Positions 25,154-34,756 are shown, numbered from the stretch's first letter. The stretch: DNA of 64,000 bases from Corynebacterium sp. (GCF_030532195.1 NZ_JAUNLP010000001.1:582889-646888); one strand, 5' to 3'. The notes: generated by a model not told the origin, from the sequence alone. Made by a program: numbers and translations.

Positions 25154-27262
25154 CTACTTCTCCTTGTTCTCGTTCTCCTGGTCGGCGTCTTTACTATCGG
25201 CGTCGTTGTTGTCGGCATCGTTATTGTCGGCTCGTTCCTGCGGCTCAGCGGTATCGGACTTGTCGGACGCGGTCTCCTGTGCGCCTACTCGACGAACCTC
25301 ACCGAGCATACCGAGGCGCCCCAACATCGGATCGATGTCCCACTGCGCAGGATTCTCACGCCCAGTAATTGTAATTTCCGGGCTAATTACCGTCAGCAGG
25401 CTATCCTCGACCAACGTGGTTTCAATGGCATGACCTGCAATAATCTCATCTATTTCCGCTGGCACATCGGTGCGATCCGGGCTGAGGAGCTCATCAAGGC
25501 GGCGATCGCACAGGCCGGAGAGATTTTCCGTGCGAGCTGCCGACTTCGGTGCCACCGGAACGGCAGCGTCATCCTCGGTATCGGAGACTTCAGACTTGGT
25601 GCCGTTCGGCTTCGCGGTATCCGGCTTCTTGGTGCCCGTTTCCGTACTATCCGGCTTGATGCTCTCTGTATCCTCGGAGCTGCTGGAACTTGCCTCAGAC
25701 TTGTCCATCCCCTCCGATCCTTCCGGCGGCATCGAGCCAACCAAACCAGACGTACAGGCATAGCGCTCGCGTGCAGCAGGCACGGAGGTGGGCTGCTCCT
25801 CCCAGGCTACGACTGCATCGACAGTGCCGTAGGGCAACGAAGAACGCAGCAGATCGCGGGGAGAATAGGAGATCACTTTCGCCGGAATACCCGCGGCGCT
25901 GAGCTGGTCGGACACCGCGAAAGCTGCAGCTCGTGCGATGCGGCCATCACTGACAATGCCAATGAGCAGCGGGTCGTCTTCAGTGAAAATTCCCTTTTCC
26001 ACCGCAGCCGGTTTGGGCTGCCCTGTCTCAGGTTCATCACCGCCGACTCGACGACCGGTTGCTACCTCTGCGATCTGGCGGACATTGATAGTGCTCAACA
26101 CCTCGGAGCGCACTGCGCTGTCCTGCAACCGTTTCGATGCCAAGTTGGTGCTGAAAATCAGCTCACGGTTGGGCTCATGGAAGAACTCCGACACATCTGG
26201 CACCAGCCCATAGGTCAACTCAGAGGTCTCATGTGGGCGAACCTGGATAGCCTGGATCTGCTTAGAGCGCAGCTGCTCGGCACCATCGACAGCCGTGCGC
26301 ATCGCACGTAACGTAATGACTTCCGAGGCCGCTGGGTCTTGGCCCCAGTAGCGGTCATTGCGAACAAGACGGATGATGTTGCGTCCGACATCCATCGACT
26401 CGACCGTGTACTGCCCACCGGAGGCCGGGAATCGGCTGGACAGCCCTTGGGAAAAGCCATCGGTATTGGTACGCATCAGGTGTGCGGGCAAAAGATTGGC
26501 AAACAAGCGCTGCCAGTGCGCAACCGGCTCCTTGAAGGTCACGTCCACCTGACGGCCACCGTCAGAGACCTTGATTGTTTTAATCAGCCCGTAGGTAGCT
26601 GCATCCAACGCCCCCGGAGTCGATGTGACCTGCGAATACAGGTAGCGGAAGTCCTCACCGCTAATTGGCGTGCCATCACTCCACTGCGCACCTGGGCGGA
26701 TGCGATAACGCACATGGCTGGCCACCACATTGGGATTGGTGACATCGACTTGGGCGAGCTTAGCCTCTGAGTCGCCCTCGATGCCGTCCGGTGAGCGCTC
26801 CTCCTGCGCGTCCTGGAGAACCTGGACGGAGTCCAGCAACTCCTCATTGACCAGCCACTGCTGCTGCCCGGCGGTGTCATTGGCGGCTGCGTTTTCTGCG
26901 TTTTCTGTGCCAACGTCCGCGTCGGAGTGTGAGTCAGCTAGCGCCGGCTCGGGCGCACGGTTGAAAACGCTGGGAAGCGTCAACCGCGCGACAAGGCTGG
27001 TGACCGGGGATACGTCGGCAAGCAAATGCGGATTGAAGCCTTCGACGAACTCGTCGACGCCGACGGTGACCTCGCGCATCTTCGCAGCTTCGGCGGTTGG
27101 ATCTTCCTGTTGCACCGGGGCTTCCTGCTGACCGGGCACTGTCGGCGCATCACCGGGATTGGCCATGCAGGAAGACAGCAAAGCCGTCGCTGCGCACAGC
27201 GCCGATGCTACAAAGATTCGATCGGTAACTGCGCGGCGACGACTGGAAGAGAACATACCCAA
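25154..27262 (-). CDS. lpqW: LpqW-like lipoprotein, family 5 substrate-binding fold
   Basis: 702 residues. A lipoprotein signal peptide ends in LLSSC with the modified Cys at 32. The body resembles peptide/nickel ABC-type binding proteins (VGVDEFVEGFNPHL; WSDGTPISGEDFRYLYSQV; NPVAVYG-like loops are absent), but no permease or ATPase genes adjoin. In mycobacteria and C. glutamicum the orthologue at this locus, LpqW, controls mannosylation of envelope glycolipids rather than import. The assignment rests on synteny (mshB-lpqW-typA) and fold. An inserted Ser/Glu/Lys/Thr-rich stretch (about 505-565) and an Asp/Asn/Glu/Lys repeat tail are low-complexity. Confidence 0.78.
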   Translation of the reverse strand: MGMFSSSRRRAVTDRIFVASALCAATALLSSCMANPGDAPTVPGQQEAPVQQEDPTAEAAKMREVTVGVDEFVEGFNPHLLADVSPVTSLVARLTLPSVFNRAPEPALADSHSDADVGTENAENAAANDTAGQQQWLVNEELLDSVQVLQDAQEERSPDGIEGDSEAKLAQVDVTNPNVVASHVRYRIRPGAQWSDGTPISGEDFRYLYSQVTSTPGALDAATYGLIKTIKVSDGGRQVDVTFKEPVAHWQRLFANLLPAHLMRTNTDGFSQGLSSRFPASGGQYTVESMDVGRNIIRLVRNDRYWGQDPAASEVITLRAMRTAVDGAEQLRSKQIQAIQVRPHETSELTYGLVPDVSEFFHEPNRELIFSTNLASKRLQDSAVRSEVLSTINVRQIAEVATGRRVGGDEPETGQPKPAAVEKGIFTEDDPLLIGIVSDGRIARAAAFAVSDQLSAAGIPAKVISYSPRDLLRSSLPYGTVDAVVAWEEQPTSVPAARERYACTSGLVGSMPPEGSEGMDKSEASSSSSEDTESIKPDSTETGTKKPDTAKPNGTKSEVSDTEDDAAVPVAPKSAARTENLSGLCDRRLDELLSPDRTDVPAEIDEIIAGHAIETTLVEDSLLTVISPEITITGRENPAQWDIDPMLGRLGMLGEVRRVGAQETASDKSDTAEPQERADNNDADNNDADSKDADQENENKEK

Positions 27263-27358
27263 GAGATTACTTGACCAGGCGGTGGCAAAGATATCTCAGC
27301 CACCCAGTCAGCGCGCTTAAACAAGCGAACTGACATGGTGGTAGCATGTTTTCGTGGC

Positions 27359-29272
27359 TTACTTCTTGTTCATGGCCTTTGCGCGGGAACGAGCGCGGGC
27401 GCGATCGGTAGCGCTGAGGATCTGCTTGCGAACGCGGATGCCCTCTGGCGTAACCTCGACACACTCATCGCTGCCACAGAATTCCATGGCCTCATCCAGA
27501 GTCAGCTTGTGCGCCTTCTCCAGGGTGACGGTGGCATCAGCGGTAGCCGAACGCATATTGGTCAGCTTCTTTTCCTTGGTGATGTTGATATCCATATCCT
27601 CATCACGCGGGTTCTGGCCGACAACCATGCCCTCGTAGGCCTGGTCGCCCGGTTCGACGAAGAAGGTACCGCGGTCCGACAGCTGAATCAGCGCGTATGC
27701 GGTGACCTGGCCGGTACGGTCAGCTACCAGCGAACCGGTCGGGCGATCCTTGATCTCGCCTGCCCACTCGCCGTAACCGGCCGAGTAGTGGTTGGCGATA
27801 CCGGTGCCCTTGGTCTCCGTCATGAAGATGGTGCGGAAGCCAATCAGACCGCGGGACGGCACGAGGAACTCCATGCGGACCCAGCCGGTACCCTGGTTGC
27901 CCATCTGCTCCATCCGACCCTTGCGGGCGGCCATTAGCTGAGTGACTGCACCGAGGTGCTCTTCCGGAACGTCGATGGTCAGGTGCTCGTACGGCTCCTG
28001 CACCTTGCCGTCAACGGTCTTGGTAACGACCTGCGGCTTACCGACGGTCAGCTCAAAGCCCTCACGACGCATGGTCTCCACCAGGACGGAAAGAGCCATT
28101 TCACCGCGGCCCTGGACCTCCCAGGAGTCCGGACGCTCAGTCGGCAGAACGCGCAGGGAAACGTTACCAATCAGCTCCTGATCCAGGCGGGCCTTCACCA
28201 CGCGGGCAGTCAGCTTGTCACCGCCGCCCTGACCGGCCAGCGGAGAGGTATTAACGCCGATGGTCATGGAAATTGCCGGCTCGTCGACCAGGATGCGCGG
28301 CAGCGGATCTGGGTGCTCGACATCGCAGAGGGTGTCACCAATCATGACCTCGTCAATGCCGGAAATAGCAGCGATGTCACCGGCAATGGCTTCGTCGGTG
28401 GGCACGCGCGTCACACCGACGGTACGCAGCAGCTCTGCGACCTTGGCGGTCTTGATGTGCTCATTGCCCTCGGAGTCATAGTGAATCCAAGAAATCTGCT
28501 GTCCCTTACGGATGCGGCCCTTATGAATACGAATCAGGCCGATACGACCGAGGAAGGAGCTGGAGTCCAGGTTGGTGACCTGAGCCTGCAAAGGAGCATC
28601 AATCTCAGCGGACGGCTCCGGCAAGACGTCAGTAATGACATCGAACAGCGGCTGCAGATTCTCAGAATCCGGCAGATTGCCGTTGCCCGGATTGACGGTG
28701 GAGGCCTTGCCAGCGCGACCGGAGGCGTAGAGCACAGGCAGCTCCAGGTTGCGCTCTGCAGCCTCAGCAGCTTCCGGATCTTCGATGGTGGAGGCCAGCT
28801 CGAGCAGCAGATCCTGCGCTTCCTCCACGACTTCGTCGATACGCGCATCCGGGCGGTCGGTCTTGTTGACCACGATGATCACCGGCATGGACGCAGCCAA
28901 AGCCTTACCCAGCACAAAGCGGGTCTGCGGCAGCGGGCCTTCCGAGGAGTCAATCAGCAGCACAACGCCGTCAACCATGGACAGTGCGCGCTCAACCTCG
29001 CCACCGAAGTCAGCGTGGCCTGGGGTGTCGATGACGTTAATGATGAGGTCTTCGCCGTTTTTACCCTCACCTTTTCGGCGAATCGCAGTGTTCTTCGCCA
29101 AGATGGTGATGCCCTTTTCCTTTTCAAGGTCACCAGAGTCCATCACTCGGTCTGCAACTTCTTCGTGGTCGCTGAACACGCCGGACTGCTCCAGCATGGC
29201 GTTCACGAGAGTGGTCTTGCCATGGTCGACGTGTGCGACGATAGCGACATTACGGAACTCGGTTTCGCTCAC
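27359..29272 (-). CDS. typA: Ribosome-associated translational GTPase BipA/TypA
   Basis: 637 residues. The GTPase motifs are AHVDHGKTTLVNAML (G1), DTPGHADFGGEVER (G3) and NKTDRPDAR (G4), followed by EF-G-like domains and the BipA-specific C-terminal region with YGEWAGEIKDRPTGSLVADR. It ends in the basic DRARARSRAKAMNKK. It acts on ribosomes in assembly and stress adaptation. It is transcribed alone; lpqW starts 96 bases downstream on the same strand. Confidence 0.95.
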   Translation of the reverse strand: MSETEFRNVAIVAHVDHGKTTLVNAMLEQSGVFSDHEEVADRVMDSGDLEKEKGITILAKNTAIRRKGEGKNGEDLIINVIDTPGHADFGGEVERALSMVDGVVLLIDSSEGPLPQTRFVLGKALAASMPVIIVVNKTDRPDARIDEVVEEAQDLLLELASTIEDPEAAEAAERNLELPVLYASGRAGKASTVNPGNGNLPDSENLQPLFDVITDVLPEPSAEIDAPLQAQVTNLDSSSFLGRIGLIRIHKGRIRKGQQISWIHYDSEGNEHIKTAKVAELLRTVGVTRVPTDEAIAGDIAAISGIDEVMIGDTLCDVEHPDPLPRILVDEPAISMTIGVNTSPLAGQGGGDKLTARVVKARLDQELIGNVSLRVLPTERPDSWEVQGRGEMALSVLVETMRREGFELTVGKPQVVTKTVDGKVQEPYEHLTIDVPEEHLGAVTQLMAARKGRMEQMGNQGTGWVRMEFLVPSRGLIGFRTIFMTETKGTGIANHYSAGYGEWAGEIKDRPTGSLVADRTGQVTAYALIQLSDRGTFFVEPGDQAYEGMVVGQNPRDEDMDINITKEKKLTNMRSATADATVTLEKAHKLTLDEAMEFCGSDECVEVTPEGIRVRKQILSATDRARARSRAKAMNKK

Positions 29273-29867
29273 AGGCGGGTAGCTCCTTACAAGCTAAGGG
29301 GACGAGGTAGAAACTTTGATACGACGATTCATGCATCAACGCATAAAGCGTTATACACCTTACTCCTCCGATTTTTGCCCGCGCATCCCAGTAGGCCACT
29401 CCCCTCACTCGACCCACCCCGCGTCACACCATCGGGGCGCTGTATTTACCCCCTTGCCATACCCCCGTGAGATTTTTCTCGCAGACACCTCTCAACCACT
29501 CCCCGTCTGCTCTACGACGCCCCCGGAGAACTAATCCCCTCGTAACAATTGTGGCAAAACAACACTGATGTGACCCACGGGGTCAGACTTGACTTTCGGA
29601 ATTTTGCCACTGCAAAACGCCATTAGCCACATTAGTAATCTTTTTTCTCATCAGTTATGCTTCGCCACTCTTTACTACAACTTTCACTCTTGTTGACTGG
29701 CGACACACGCGAATCTGTAGGACAATTTGCTGAGAAGTTTCTAAAGATTTCTTTTCCAAATCTTTTCACACCTGGCTCAAGTCGTTCTAAGATGAGCCAC
29801 GACTCCGAATTTAAGAAATTTCGATTTAATTCAATCCGAATAGCCCACGAATGAGAGGTTCTTCACC
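29273..29867. other. 595-bp intergenic region between typA and a secreted-protein gene
   Basis: No convincing coding frame is seen on either strand. The left part must hold the divergent typA promoter and leader; it contains a small AACGC/GCGTT inverted repeat near 29340-29355 and one TTACCCC word at 29446-29452. From about 29540 the base composition turns distinctly AT-rich. A TTGACT at about 29694 could be a -35 element for the gene at 29868. I find no tRNA or recognised RNA motif. Confidence 0.5.
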
Positions 29868-30560
29868 GTGGTTTCGACTGGACGCTCCTTCCTGCGCCGT
29901 GCCGCAGCGACCTTGGGTGCAGCTGCAATTCTCACTGCGGGCATGACTCCCGCAGCTTCTGCTTCCCCGTCGCTGGACATCCTCAACAACGCATCGCCGA
30001 ATCTCTACGGCACCGCGCGCGACATCATCAACTCTCCTGGTGTTCCTGAGGAAATCTCCGGCGCTCTGAACAAGGGAATTGACTTCCTGACCGGTGAAGG
30101 CGGCGGCGAACCGGGCTTCAACGTCCCTGACCAGGCTCCGAAGACCAACCAGTTCCTGCTGCCGACTGTCGCTGACAAGTGCATCGGTGGCGAGAGCCGC
30201 TCCTTCGGTCTGGCTACCACGGTCCCGGGTCCGGCTGACCTGCCGCTGCCTGGCGTTCCGGAGAACCAGCTCGGCTTCATCTTCACCGGCCTGGGCACCA
30301 AGCAGCTGGCTCAGAAGCAGAACACCGAGATGAACGTCTACTGGGTCAACGTTGCCAACGGTAAGTACGGCAAGACCACCCTGCAGAACAACGGTATCAA
30401 CGCTGAGAAGGGCCCGGGCGCTGTCAACGGCACCGCTAACACGGGCAAGGGTCTGGTCATCGCTGTCATGCAGGGTGGCATCACCACTGCTGAAGAGCCG
30501 GGTCCGACCAACTGCAACTACACCCCGACCGCCGGCGTTTTCCCGGTCGGCTTGAACTAA
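29868..30560 (+). CDS. Secreted protein of unknown function
   Basis: 230 residues. The N terminus has a basic GRSFLRRAA stretch, an Ala-rich core and the cleavage-like PAASASP (about 24-30), so it is exported. The mature part contains a single pair of cysteines (DKCIGG and TNCNY), suggesting one disulfide, and many Gly/Pro/Asn residues. High use of preferred codons (nearly all Lys as AAG, Asn as AAC) hints at strong expression. A GAGAGGTTC ribosome site precedes the GTG start. A strong terminator follows, so it is monocistronic. I do not recognise the family. Confidence 0.78.
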   Translation: MVSTGRSFLRRAAATLGAAAILTAGMTPAASASPSLDILNNASPNLYGTARDIINSPGVPEEISGALNKGIDFLTGEGGGEPGFNVPDQAPKTNQFLLPTVADKCIGGESRSFGLATTVPGPADLPLPGVPENQLGFIFTGLGTKQLAQKQNTEMNVYWVNVANGKYGKTTLQNNGINAEKGPGAVNGTANTGKGLVIAVMQGGITTAEEPGPTNCNYTPTAGVFPVGLN

Positions 30561-30578
30561 ACTTTCTAGTTCTTTCCA

Positions 30579-30614
30579 GCCCTTTTTGCATCGCGTATGC
30601 AAAAAGGGCTTTTT
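30579..30614 (+). terminator. Intrinsic terminator of the secreted-protein gene
   Basis: GCCCTTTTTGCAT (30579-30591) pairs with ATGCAAAAAGGGC (30597-30609), followed by TTTTTC. Confidence 0.9.
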
Positions 30615-30640
30615 CATGCCCACAATTCGCCTGCTGACGT

Positions 30641-30646
30641 TAAGGT
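30641..30646 (+). promoter_or_regulatory. -10 hexamer of the DUF402 gene
   Basis: TAAGGT lies 7 bases before the ATG at 30654. The same bases include AAGG, so a short Shine-Dalgarno reading is also possible. Confidence 0.35.
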
Positions 30647-30653
30647 AATTCGC

Positions 30654-31277
30654 ATGTCCACTTCACCGGATTCCTCTACGCACCCGCCGCTGCGCACCAG
30701 TGTGCAGCCCCACCCGCCGAAGGTCGAAACCTTTGATCTGAGCGAGATGATCAATATCGACCCCAAGGGTTTCCACCGCGAAGTCGACGATTACCGCATG
30801 ATCACCCCGAACCGCCTGTACATGCGCCGCGGCATGGATCACCCAAAGTTCGGCTATCTGGAGTCTTTCTTGCTTGCCGACGAAGGCTTGCGAATCAGCA
30901 TTTACCACTTCCGACCGGGCATCAAGGTTGAGCACATTCGCTACGTCGATATTGTTTCAATCGATTGCTCCACCCCGGACCGCTGGCATATGACCGATCT
31001 GTACTTGGATATTCTGCAGGCCCCACGTGATTCAGATGCCGTTGCCCCACTGCCTGCTAATGCCCCGACCAGCATTGTCGTTGAAGATGTTGACGAGTTA
31101 GTTGCTGCTCACGCGCAAGGTTTGATTAGCGATGAAGTGACAGAGTCCGCCATCGAAACGGCACTTAAAGCGCGAGCTGACATTGCCGCGCACGGTGACC
31201 AAATTGATGCCTGGCTGAGCTCTTTTGAAATGGCTACGAGCTGGGCAAAAGACGTAGAACTCGCACCTGCAAACTAG
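30654..31277 (+). CDS. DUF402 domain protein
   Basis: 207 residues from MSTSPDSS; the ORF start at 30597 lies within the preceding terminator and is rejected. The core (about 50-150) shows the DUF402 pattern: a beta-strand segment with YHFRPGIKVEHIRYVDIVS, a DLYLDILQ strand with acidic residues, and a helical DVDELVAAHAQGLISDEV. Some DUF402 proteins are nucleotide or RNA phosphatases, but the family is broad and the catalytic residues cannot be confirmed here. The C-terminal extension (about 165-207) is helical. Confidence 0.72.
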   Translation: MSTSPDSSTHPPLRTSVQPHPPKVETFDLSEMINIDPKGFHREVDDYRMITPNRLYMRRGMDHPKFGYLESFLLADEGLRISIYHFRPGIKVEHIRYVDIVSIDCSTPDRWHMTDLYLDILQAPRDSDAVAPLPANAPTSIVVEDVDELVAAHAQGLISDEVTESAIETALKARADIAAHGDQIDAWLSSFEMATSWAKDVELAPAN

Positions 31278-31343
31278 CTCCAGCAGCAATGAGAAGATTG
31301 CCAGAAACGCAGTAAATACTGAACGCAAAAAGGAACATTGCCC

Positions 31344-31955
31344 ATGTTTGATAATCTCACCGGCCCCATTCCTCCGGCTGGGCCTGACGGAAATGCCATT
31401 ATCAAGGCGGTTCGTTCGGCTTTTACCTCCTACTTTGAAGAGCAGCATCCGGGCGAAGCTCAGCTGACATTCTTGGGTTCTTCCCCATTGAAGTTGCTGC
31501 GATTTGGCCCGGACACCGACCGCGTGGTCACTTATGCAACGCTTGGCTGCAGCGCCGAGGCCATGCAGGACCCATCCGCAATGGTGGTGGACACTACCTC
31601 TGGTCCACGTGCTGAGCTAGTTTTGCCCATTCGCGGTGGCCTTGACGAGGTCGTTCGCCCACTCGGTATTCTCGCCGCTTCTCCCAGCATCGAAGGACTC
31701 GTTCTTACCGATGGCGCTCTGATTGACTTCGGCCAGCCCCTCTGGAATCAGTCCCGCTTTACTGGCTTTGTGCTTACCACTGCGGATATTCCCGCTGTCT
31801 CCGCCGAGGGAACGGAAGTAACCATCTTCCAGCCGGTACCGGCTACTACCAATGAATTCGCTCTCGCCCGCGCCAAGGGCGTCGACGAATTGCAACGCGT
31901 GTGGCGCGAGCAGGGGGTTGACTTCACTGACCCGCACCGCACAAGCGCTGTGTAG
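31344..31955 (+). CDS. Suppressor-of-fused (SUFU)-like domain protein
   Basis: 203 residues. The layout IIKAVRSAFTSYFEEQHPG, then VVTYATLGCSAEAM, ELVLPIRGGLDEVVRPLGILA and TGFVLTTADIP matches the bacterial SUFU-like fold often found as single-domain proteins or polymorphic-toxin immunity proteins. The ATG at 31344 has AAGGA eight bases upstream. No toxin gene is adjacent, so an immunity role is not supported. The next gene starts 11 bases downstream and is probably co-transcribed. Confidence 0.75.
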   Translation: MFDNLTGPIPPAGPDGNAIIKAVRSAFTSYFEEQHPGEAQLTFLGSSPLKLLRFGPDTDRVVTYATLGCSAEAMQDPSAMVVDTTSGPRAELVLPIRGGLDEVVRPLGILAASPSIEGLVLTDGALIDFGQPLWNQSRFTGFVLTTADIPAVSAEGTEVTIFQPVPATTNEFALARAKGVDELQRVWREQGVDFTDPHRTSAV

Positions 31956-31966
31956 GGTGAGTGATT

Positions 31967-32464
31967 ATGGCAGCAAATTCGGCTAAAGATGTCCCATTCC
32001 ATGCCGCCCAAGCTTTCCGCTGGTGGCGCTTGTCGGTGTACGTTTACATTCCGGCTTTGATTCTGACGGTGGTCACTTCCCTACTGAAGTGGGATGCCAC
32101 CGTCCAGGCAGCGGCCAAGGCCAATAACATCGAGGTCTCATCTGCCCAGACCAGCCTGGCATTTAGCTTTGCAGTTGCCGTCATCACCCAGACCGCAACG
32201 GCCATTGCCTGTTGGTGGCTCGCTGGAAAGCTGCTGGAGGGCTCCACCGCTGCACGCACGGTTCTGTCAGTTGCGGCAGCTGTCTTTGTTATTAACGCCG
32301 CCATCACCGGCGTTGGCGCTATCTCCAATGCTTCGGCGGGCTCTGGCACTGTTCTCGGCTACATCACTGCAGGGCTGCTTGCGATTGCATCAATTATCGC
32401 CGCAACTGCGACAGTGCAGGCCTACCGTGGCGAGCGCAACCAGAAGTTTTTTGTAACTTCCTAG
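31967..32464 (+). CDS. Small four-helix membrane protein
   Basis: 165 residues with four hydrophobic segments (LSVYVYIPALILTVVTSLL; FSFAVAVITQTATAIACWWL; TVLSVAAAVFVINAAITGVG; YITAGLLAIASIIAATATV). No motif allows a functional call. It lies 11 bases behind the SUFU-like gene and is likely in the same transcript, which ends at the terminator at 32548. Confidence 0.7.
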   Translation: MAANSAKDVPFHAAQAFRWWRLSVYVYIPALILTVVTSLLKWDATVQAAAKANNIEVSSAQTSLAFSFAVAVITQTATAIACWWLAGKLLEGSTAARTVLSVAAAVFVINAAITGVGAISNASAGSGTVLGYITAGLLAIASIIAATATVQAYRGERNQKFFVTS

Positions 32465-32547
32465 CGAAGTCTCTGTTTCTTCGCTGTTCCGGAGGGCACT
32501 TGGGCTCTCTCAGCCCAGACCCCGCACCCCCCCTCCCGAAACACAAC

Positions 32548-32573
32548 ACCCCCACCACCAGGTGGGGGTTTCA
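32548..32573 (+). terminator. Intrinsic terminator before the convergent acyl-CoA dehydrogenase gene
   Basis: ACCCCCACC (32548-32556) pairs with GGTGGGGGT (32561-32569), followed by TTTC. A weaker TGGGCT/AGCCCA hairpin lies upstream near 32500-32517. Confidence 0.75.
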
Positions 32574-32639
32574 TTCATTGAGCCGGAATACTGGCTACCG
32601 AAGCAACCAGGAAATCCCGACTGACCGAGAAGCTAGCAA

Positions 32640-33824
32640 TTAGCGCTTCTGGGAATCCTTGAGAATCTGGCGGCCTGCGACCATGCGGCAGATTTGGTTG
32701 GTGCCTTCATAAATCTGAGTGATTTTGGCATCGCGCATCATGCGCTCCACCGGGAAGTCACGGGTGAAGCCGTAGCCGCCGAGGAGCTGAACGGCATCGG
32801 TGGTGACCTGCATAGCCACGTCGGAGGCGAAGGCCTTGGCGTTTGCGGCCATCATGCCCAGGCGTGCGCCGCCCTCAGCAGTACCGCGCTCAGCATTGGC
32901 AGCAGCGGTGTAGACCATGAGGCGAGCAGCGTCGATCTTCATACGCATGTCAGCCAGCATGAACTGGGTGTTCTGGAAAGCGGCAATCGGCTTGCCGAAC
33001 TGCTGACGCTCCTGAACGTAGCCGACTGCGTAGTCGAAGGCACCCTGAGCAATACCCAGTGCCTGTGCACCGATGGTCGGGCGGGTGTGGTCCAGGGTCT
33101 CCAGGGCGGTCTTGAAACCAGTGCCCTCTTCACCAATCATGCGATCTGCCGGAACGCGGCAGTTCTCGAAGTACAGCTCAGCGGTCGGAGAACCCTTAAT
33201 ACCCAGCTTGTGCTCAAGACCGCCAACGCGGAAGCCCTCGTCGTCCTTGTGAACCATGAACGCGGAGATGCCGTTTGCACCCTTCTCCGGGTCAGTGACG
33301 GCCATGACGGTGTACCACGTGGAGCGGCCACCATTGGTGATGAAGCACTTGGAGCCGTTGATAACCCACTCGTCACCATCGCGAACCGCACGGGTCTTCA
33401 TCGAACCGGCATCCGAACCAGCCTCGCGCTCAGTCAGCGCGTAAGAAGCCATGGCACCGTTGGCGATATCCGGCAGTACCTTGGACTTCAGCTCATCGGA
33501 GCCCTTGAGGATCAGCCCCATGGTACCCAGCTTGTTCACGGCCGGAATCAGCGATGCCGAACCGCAGACACGTGCAACTTCCTCGATGACGATGCAGGCT
33601 GCAACCGAGTCCGCCCCCTGACCACCGAACTCCTCCGGGACGTGGATTGCGTTGAAGCCGGCCTCATTCAGGGCCTTCAGTGCTTCCTCCGGGAAACGTT
33701 CGTTTTCATCAACATCCGCTGCATAAGGTGCAATCTGCTTCTCCGCCAGATCACGAATAACGGCGCGGAGCTCCTGGTGCTCCTCTGGAAGCTGGAACAG
33801 GTCAAATCCTGGGGTCAAAGCCAT
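32640..33824 (-). CDS. Acyl-CoA dehydrogenase
   Basis: 394 residues from MALTPGFDLF, with ribosome site GGGAGGAAC six bases upstream; the ORF start at 33893 is rejected. Features are the ALTEREAGSDAGSMKTRA FAD loop, CFITNGGRSTWYTVMAVT, GFRVGGLEHKLGIKGSPT and the C-terminal QIYEGTNQICRMV holding the catalytic Glu of the short/medium-chain class. It oxidises acyl-CoA to trans-2-enoyl-CoA with transfer to an electron-transferring flavoprotein. Chain length is not decided by the sequence. It follows the DUF218 gene by 87 bases. Confidence 0.92.
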   Translation of the reverse strand: MALTPGFDLFQLPEEHQELRAVIRDLAEKQIAPYAADVDENERFPEEALKALNEAGFNAIHVPEEFGGQGADSVAACIVIEEVARVCGSASLIPAVNKLGTMGLILKGSDELKSKVLPDIANGAMASYALTEREAGSDAGSMKTRAVRDGDEWVINGSKCFITNGGRSTWYTVMAVTDPEKGANGISAFMVHKDDEGFRVGGLEHKLGIKGSPTAELYFENCRVPADRMIGEEGTGFKTALETLDHTRPTIGAQALGIAQGAFDYAVGYVQERQQFGKPIAAFQNTQFMLADMRMKIDAARLMVYTAAANAERGTAEGGARLGMMAANAKAFASDVAMQVTTDAVQLLGGYGFTRDFPVERMMRDAKITQIYEGTNQICRMVAGRQILKDSQKR

Positions 33825-33911
33825 GTGGGTGTTCCTCCCGAAGTTGTTTTTGCACGCAGCGCTACGCCACGCGAAATTGTTATTTCCGTTCAATCCTAGT
33901 GGCTAACATCA

Positions 33912-34742
33912 CTACGCACCCGCGAAACGCGAAATCTGCAAGATTCGCGCATTGCCCGCCGGCGCCCACAAAATAAATTGCGCCAGAAACTCACGCAGCG
34001 TTGATGTCGCCCAATACTTCAGCGGAGTGTACGCCCCAACCACGCACCAATTGCGCAATCCTCGCTCCCGCACGAGCTTCGCCACCCGCGGGACATGAAA
34101 ATCACTTGTCACCACAACTGTGCCCGCATCCAGGTCGGCATCACCGATTAGCTCGCAAGCGAAGTCAATGTTTTCCGAGGTGTTCGTCGACGCATCTTCC
34201 CTAATCAGCGCGATATCACCATGCTTTACGACGTCCGCTGCGTGCGTAGCTAACCACTCCACCATGGCATCCGCTTCGGAGCGCTTAGCATTTGTCACCG
34301 ACTCATGGCCGACACCGCCGCAGCAAATTATCCGCTTTGTCGTTGCGTCACTGACCGCTGTGGCACGGCGTAACCTCCGTTCGAGCAGATCAGAGGGCCG
34401 GTCATTTTTCAGTGCACACCCCAGCACAATCACGGTGTGTGCGGGCACCGTTGCGCGTAAGAGGGCACTGCGTGTTCGCACGGCTTCGAACGCTATGGCA
34501 GCGGCACCTGGCACGGCGAGGGCGGCGGCTGTGGACGTCGTCAAGCACTGTGGGGTCCTAGAGCGCCGAGCCCACTGACTTGCGGTAATCCAGGCTGCGC
34601 CGACGGCTGGGAGCACCCAGCGTGCGGGGCGGCGATTGGGAAGGCGGGGTGGGCGGAGTTCGGAGTCGGCGGCAACGCGGAGTCCGCCGGCTAGTAGAAG
34701 CGCGCCGAATCCGATGCCGAGGTCGGTGAGTATTTTTCTCAT
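33912..34742 (-). CDS. YdcF/DUF218 family membrane-anchored protein
   Basis: 276 residues from MRKILTDLG. Hydrophobic N-terminal segments (about 8-22 and 45-60, 70-85) precede the DUF218 domain, recognised by TVIVLGCALKNDRPSDLLERR, then IICCGGVGHES, SENIDFACELI and VVVTSDFHVPRVAKL. Relatives (SanA, YdcF, ElyC) act in envelope metabolism, and a nucleotide- or lipid-carrier-related role has been proposed. It follows the kinase-like gene by 14 bases. Two GCTTKACGACG motif copies, in opposite orientation, lie within it. Confidence 0.82.
   Translation of the reverse strand: MRKILTDLGIGFGALLLAGGLRVAADSELRPPRLPNRRPARWVLPAVGAAWITASQWARRSRTPQCLTTSTAAALAVPGAAAIAFEAVRTRSALLRATVPAHTVIVLGCALKNDRPSDLLERRLRRATAVSDATTKRIICCGGVGHESVTNAKRSEADAMVEWLATHAADVVKHGDIALIREDASTNTSENIDFACELIGDADLDAGTVVVTSDFHVPRVAKLVRERGLRNWCVVGAYTPLKYWATSTLREFLAQFILWAPAGNARILQISRFAGA
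34223..34546. repeat. Two GCTTKACGACG motif copies inside the DUF218 gene
   Basis: GCTTTACGACG on the plus strand at 34223-34233 and CGTCGTCAAGC (minus-strand copy) at 34536-34546. They point toward each other about 300 bp apart. Confidence 0.45.
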
Positions 34743-34756
34743 AGGCGCGTTCCAGG

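Noticed and set aside
25154..27262. lpqW as the binding protein of a peptide importer
   Set aside because: The fold matches, but there are no permease or ATPase genes nearby and the synteny matches LpqW, which has a different role.
27956..29470. 504-residue plus-strand open frame opposite typA
   Set aside because: It lies antisense to the clearly conserved typA gene. The translation is His/Gln/Val-rich without domains, as expected for a shadow frame in GC-rich DNA.
31344..31955. SUFU-like gene as an immunity gene of a toxin system
   Set aside because: No toxin, secretion or repeat-rich gene is adjacent; the neighbours are a DUF402 gene and a membrane protein gene.
32460..32575. Possible 6C-type small RNA (C-rich runs between short stems)
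   Set aside because: There are C runs and stems, but the two-hairpin 6C layout is not met, and the known locus of that RNA lies elsewhere; two terminators explain the region.
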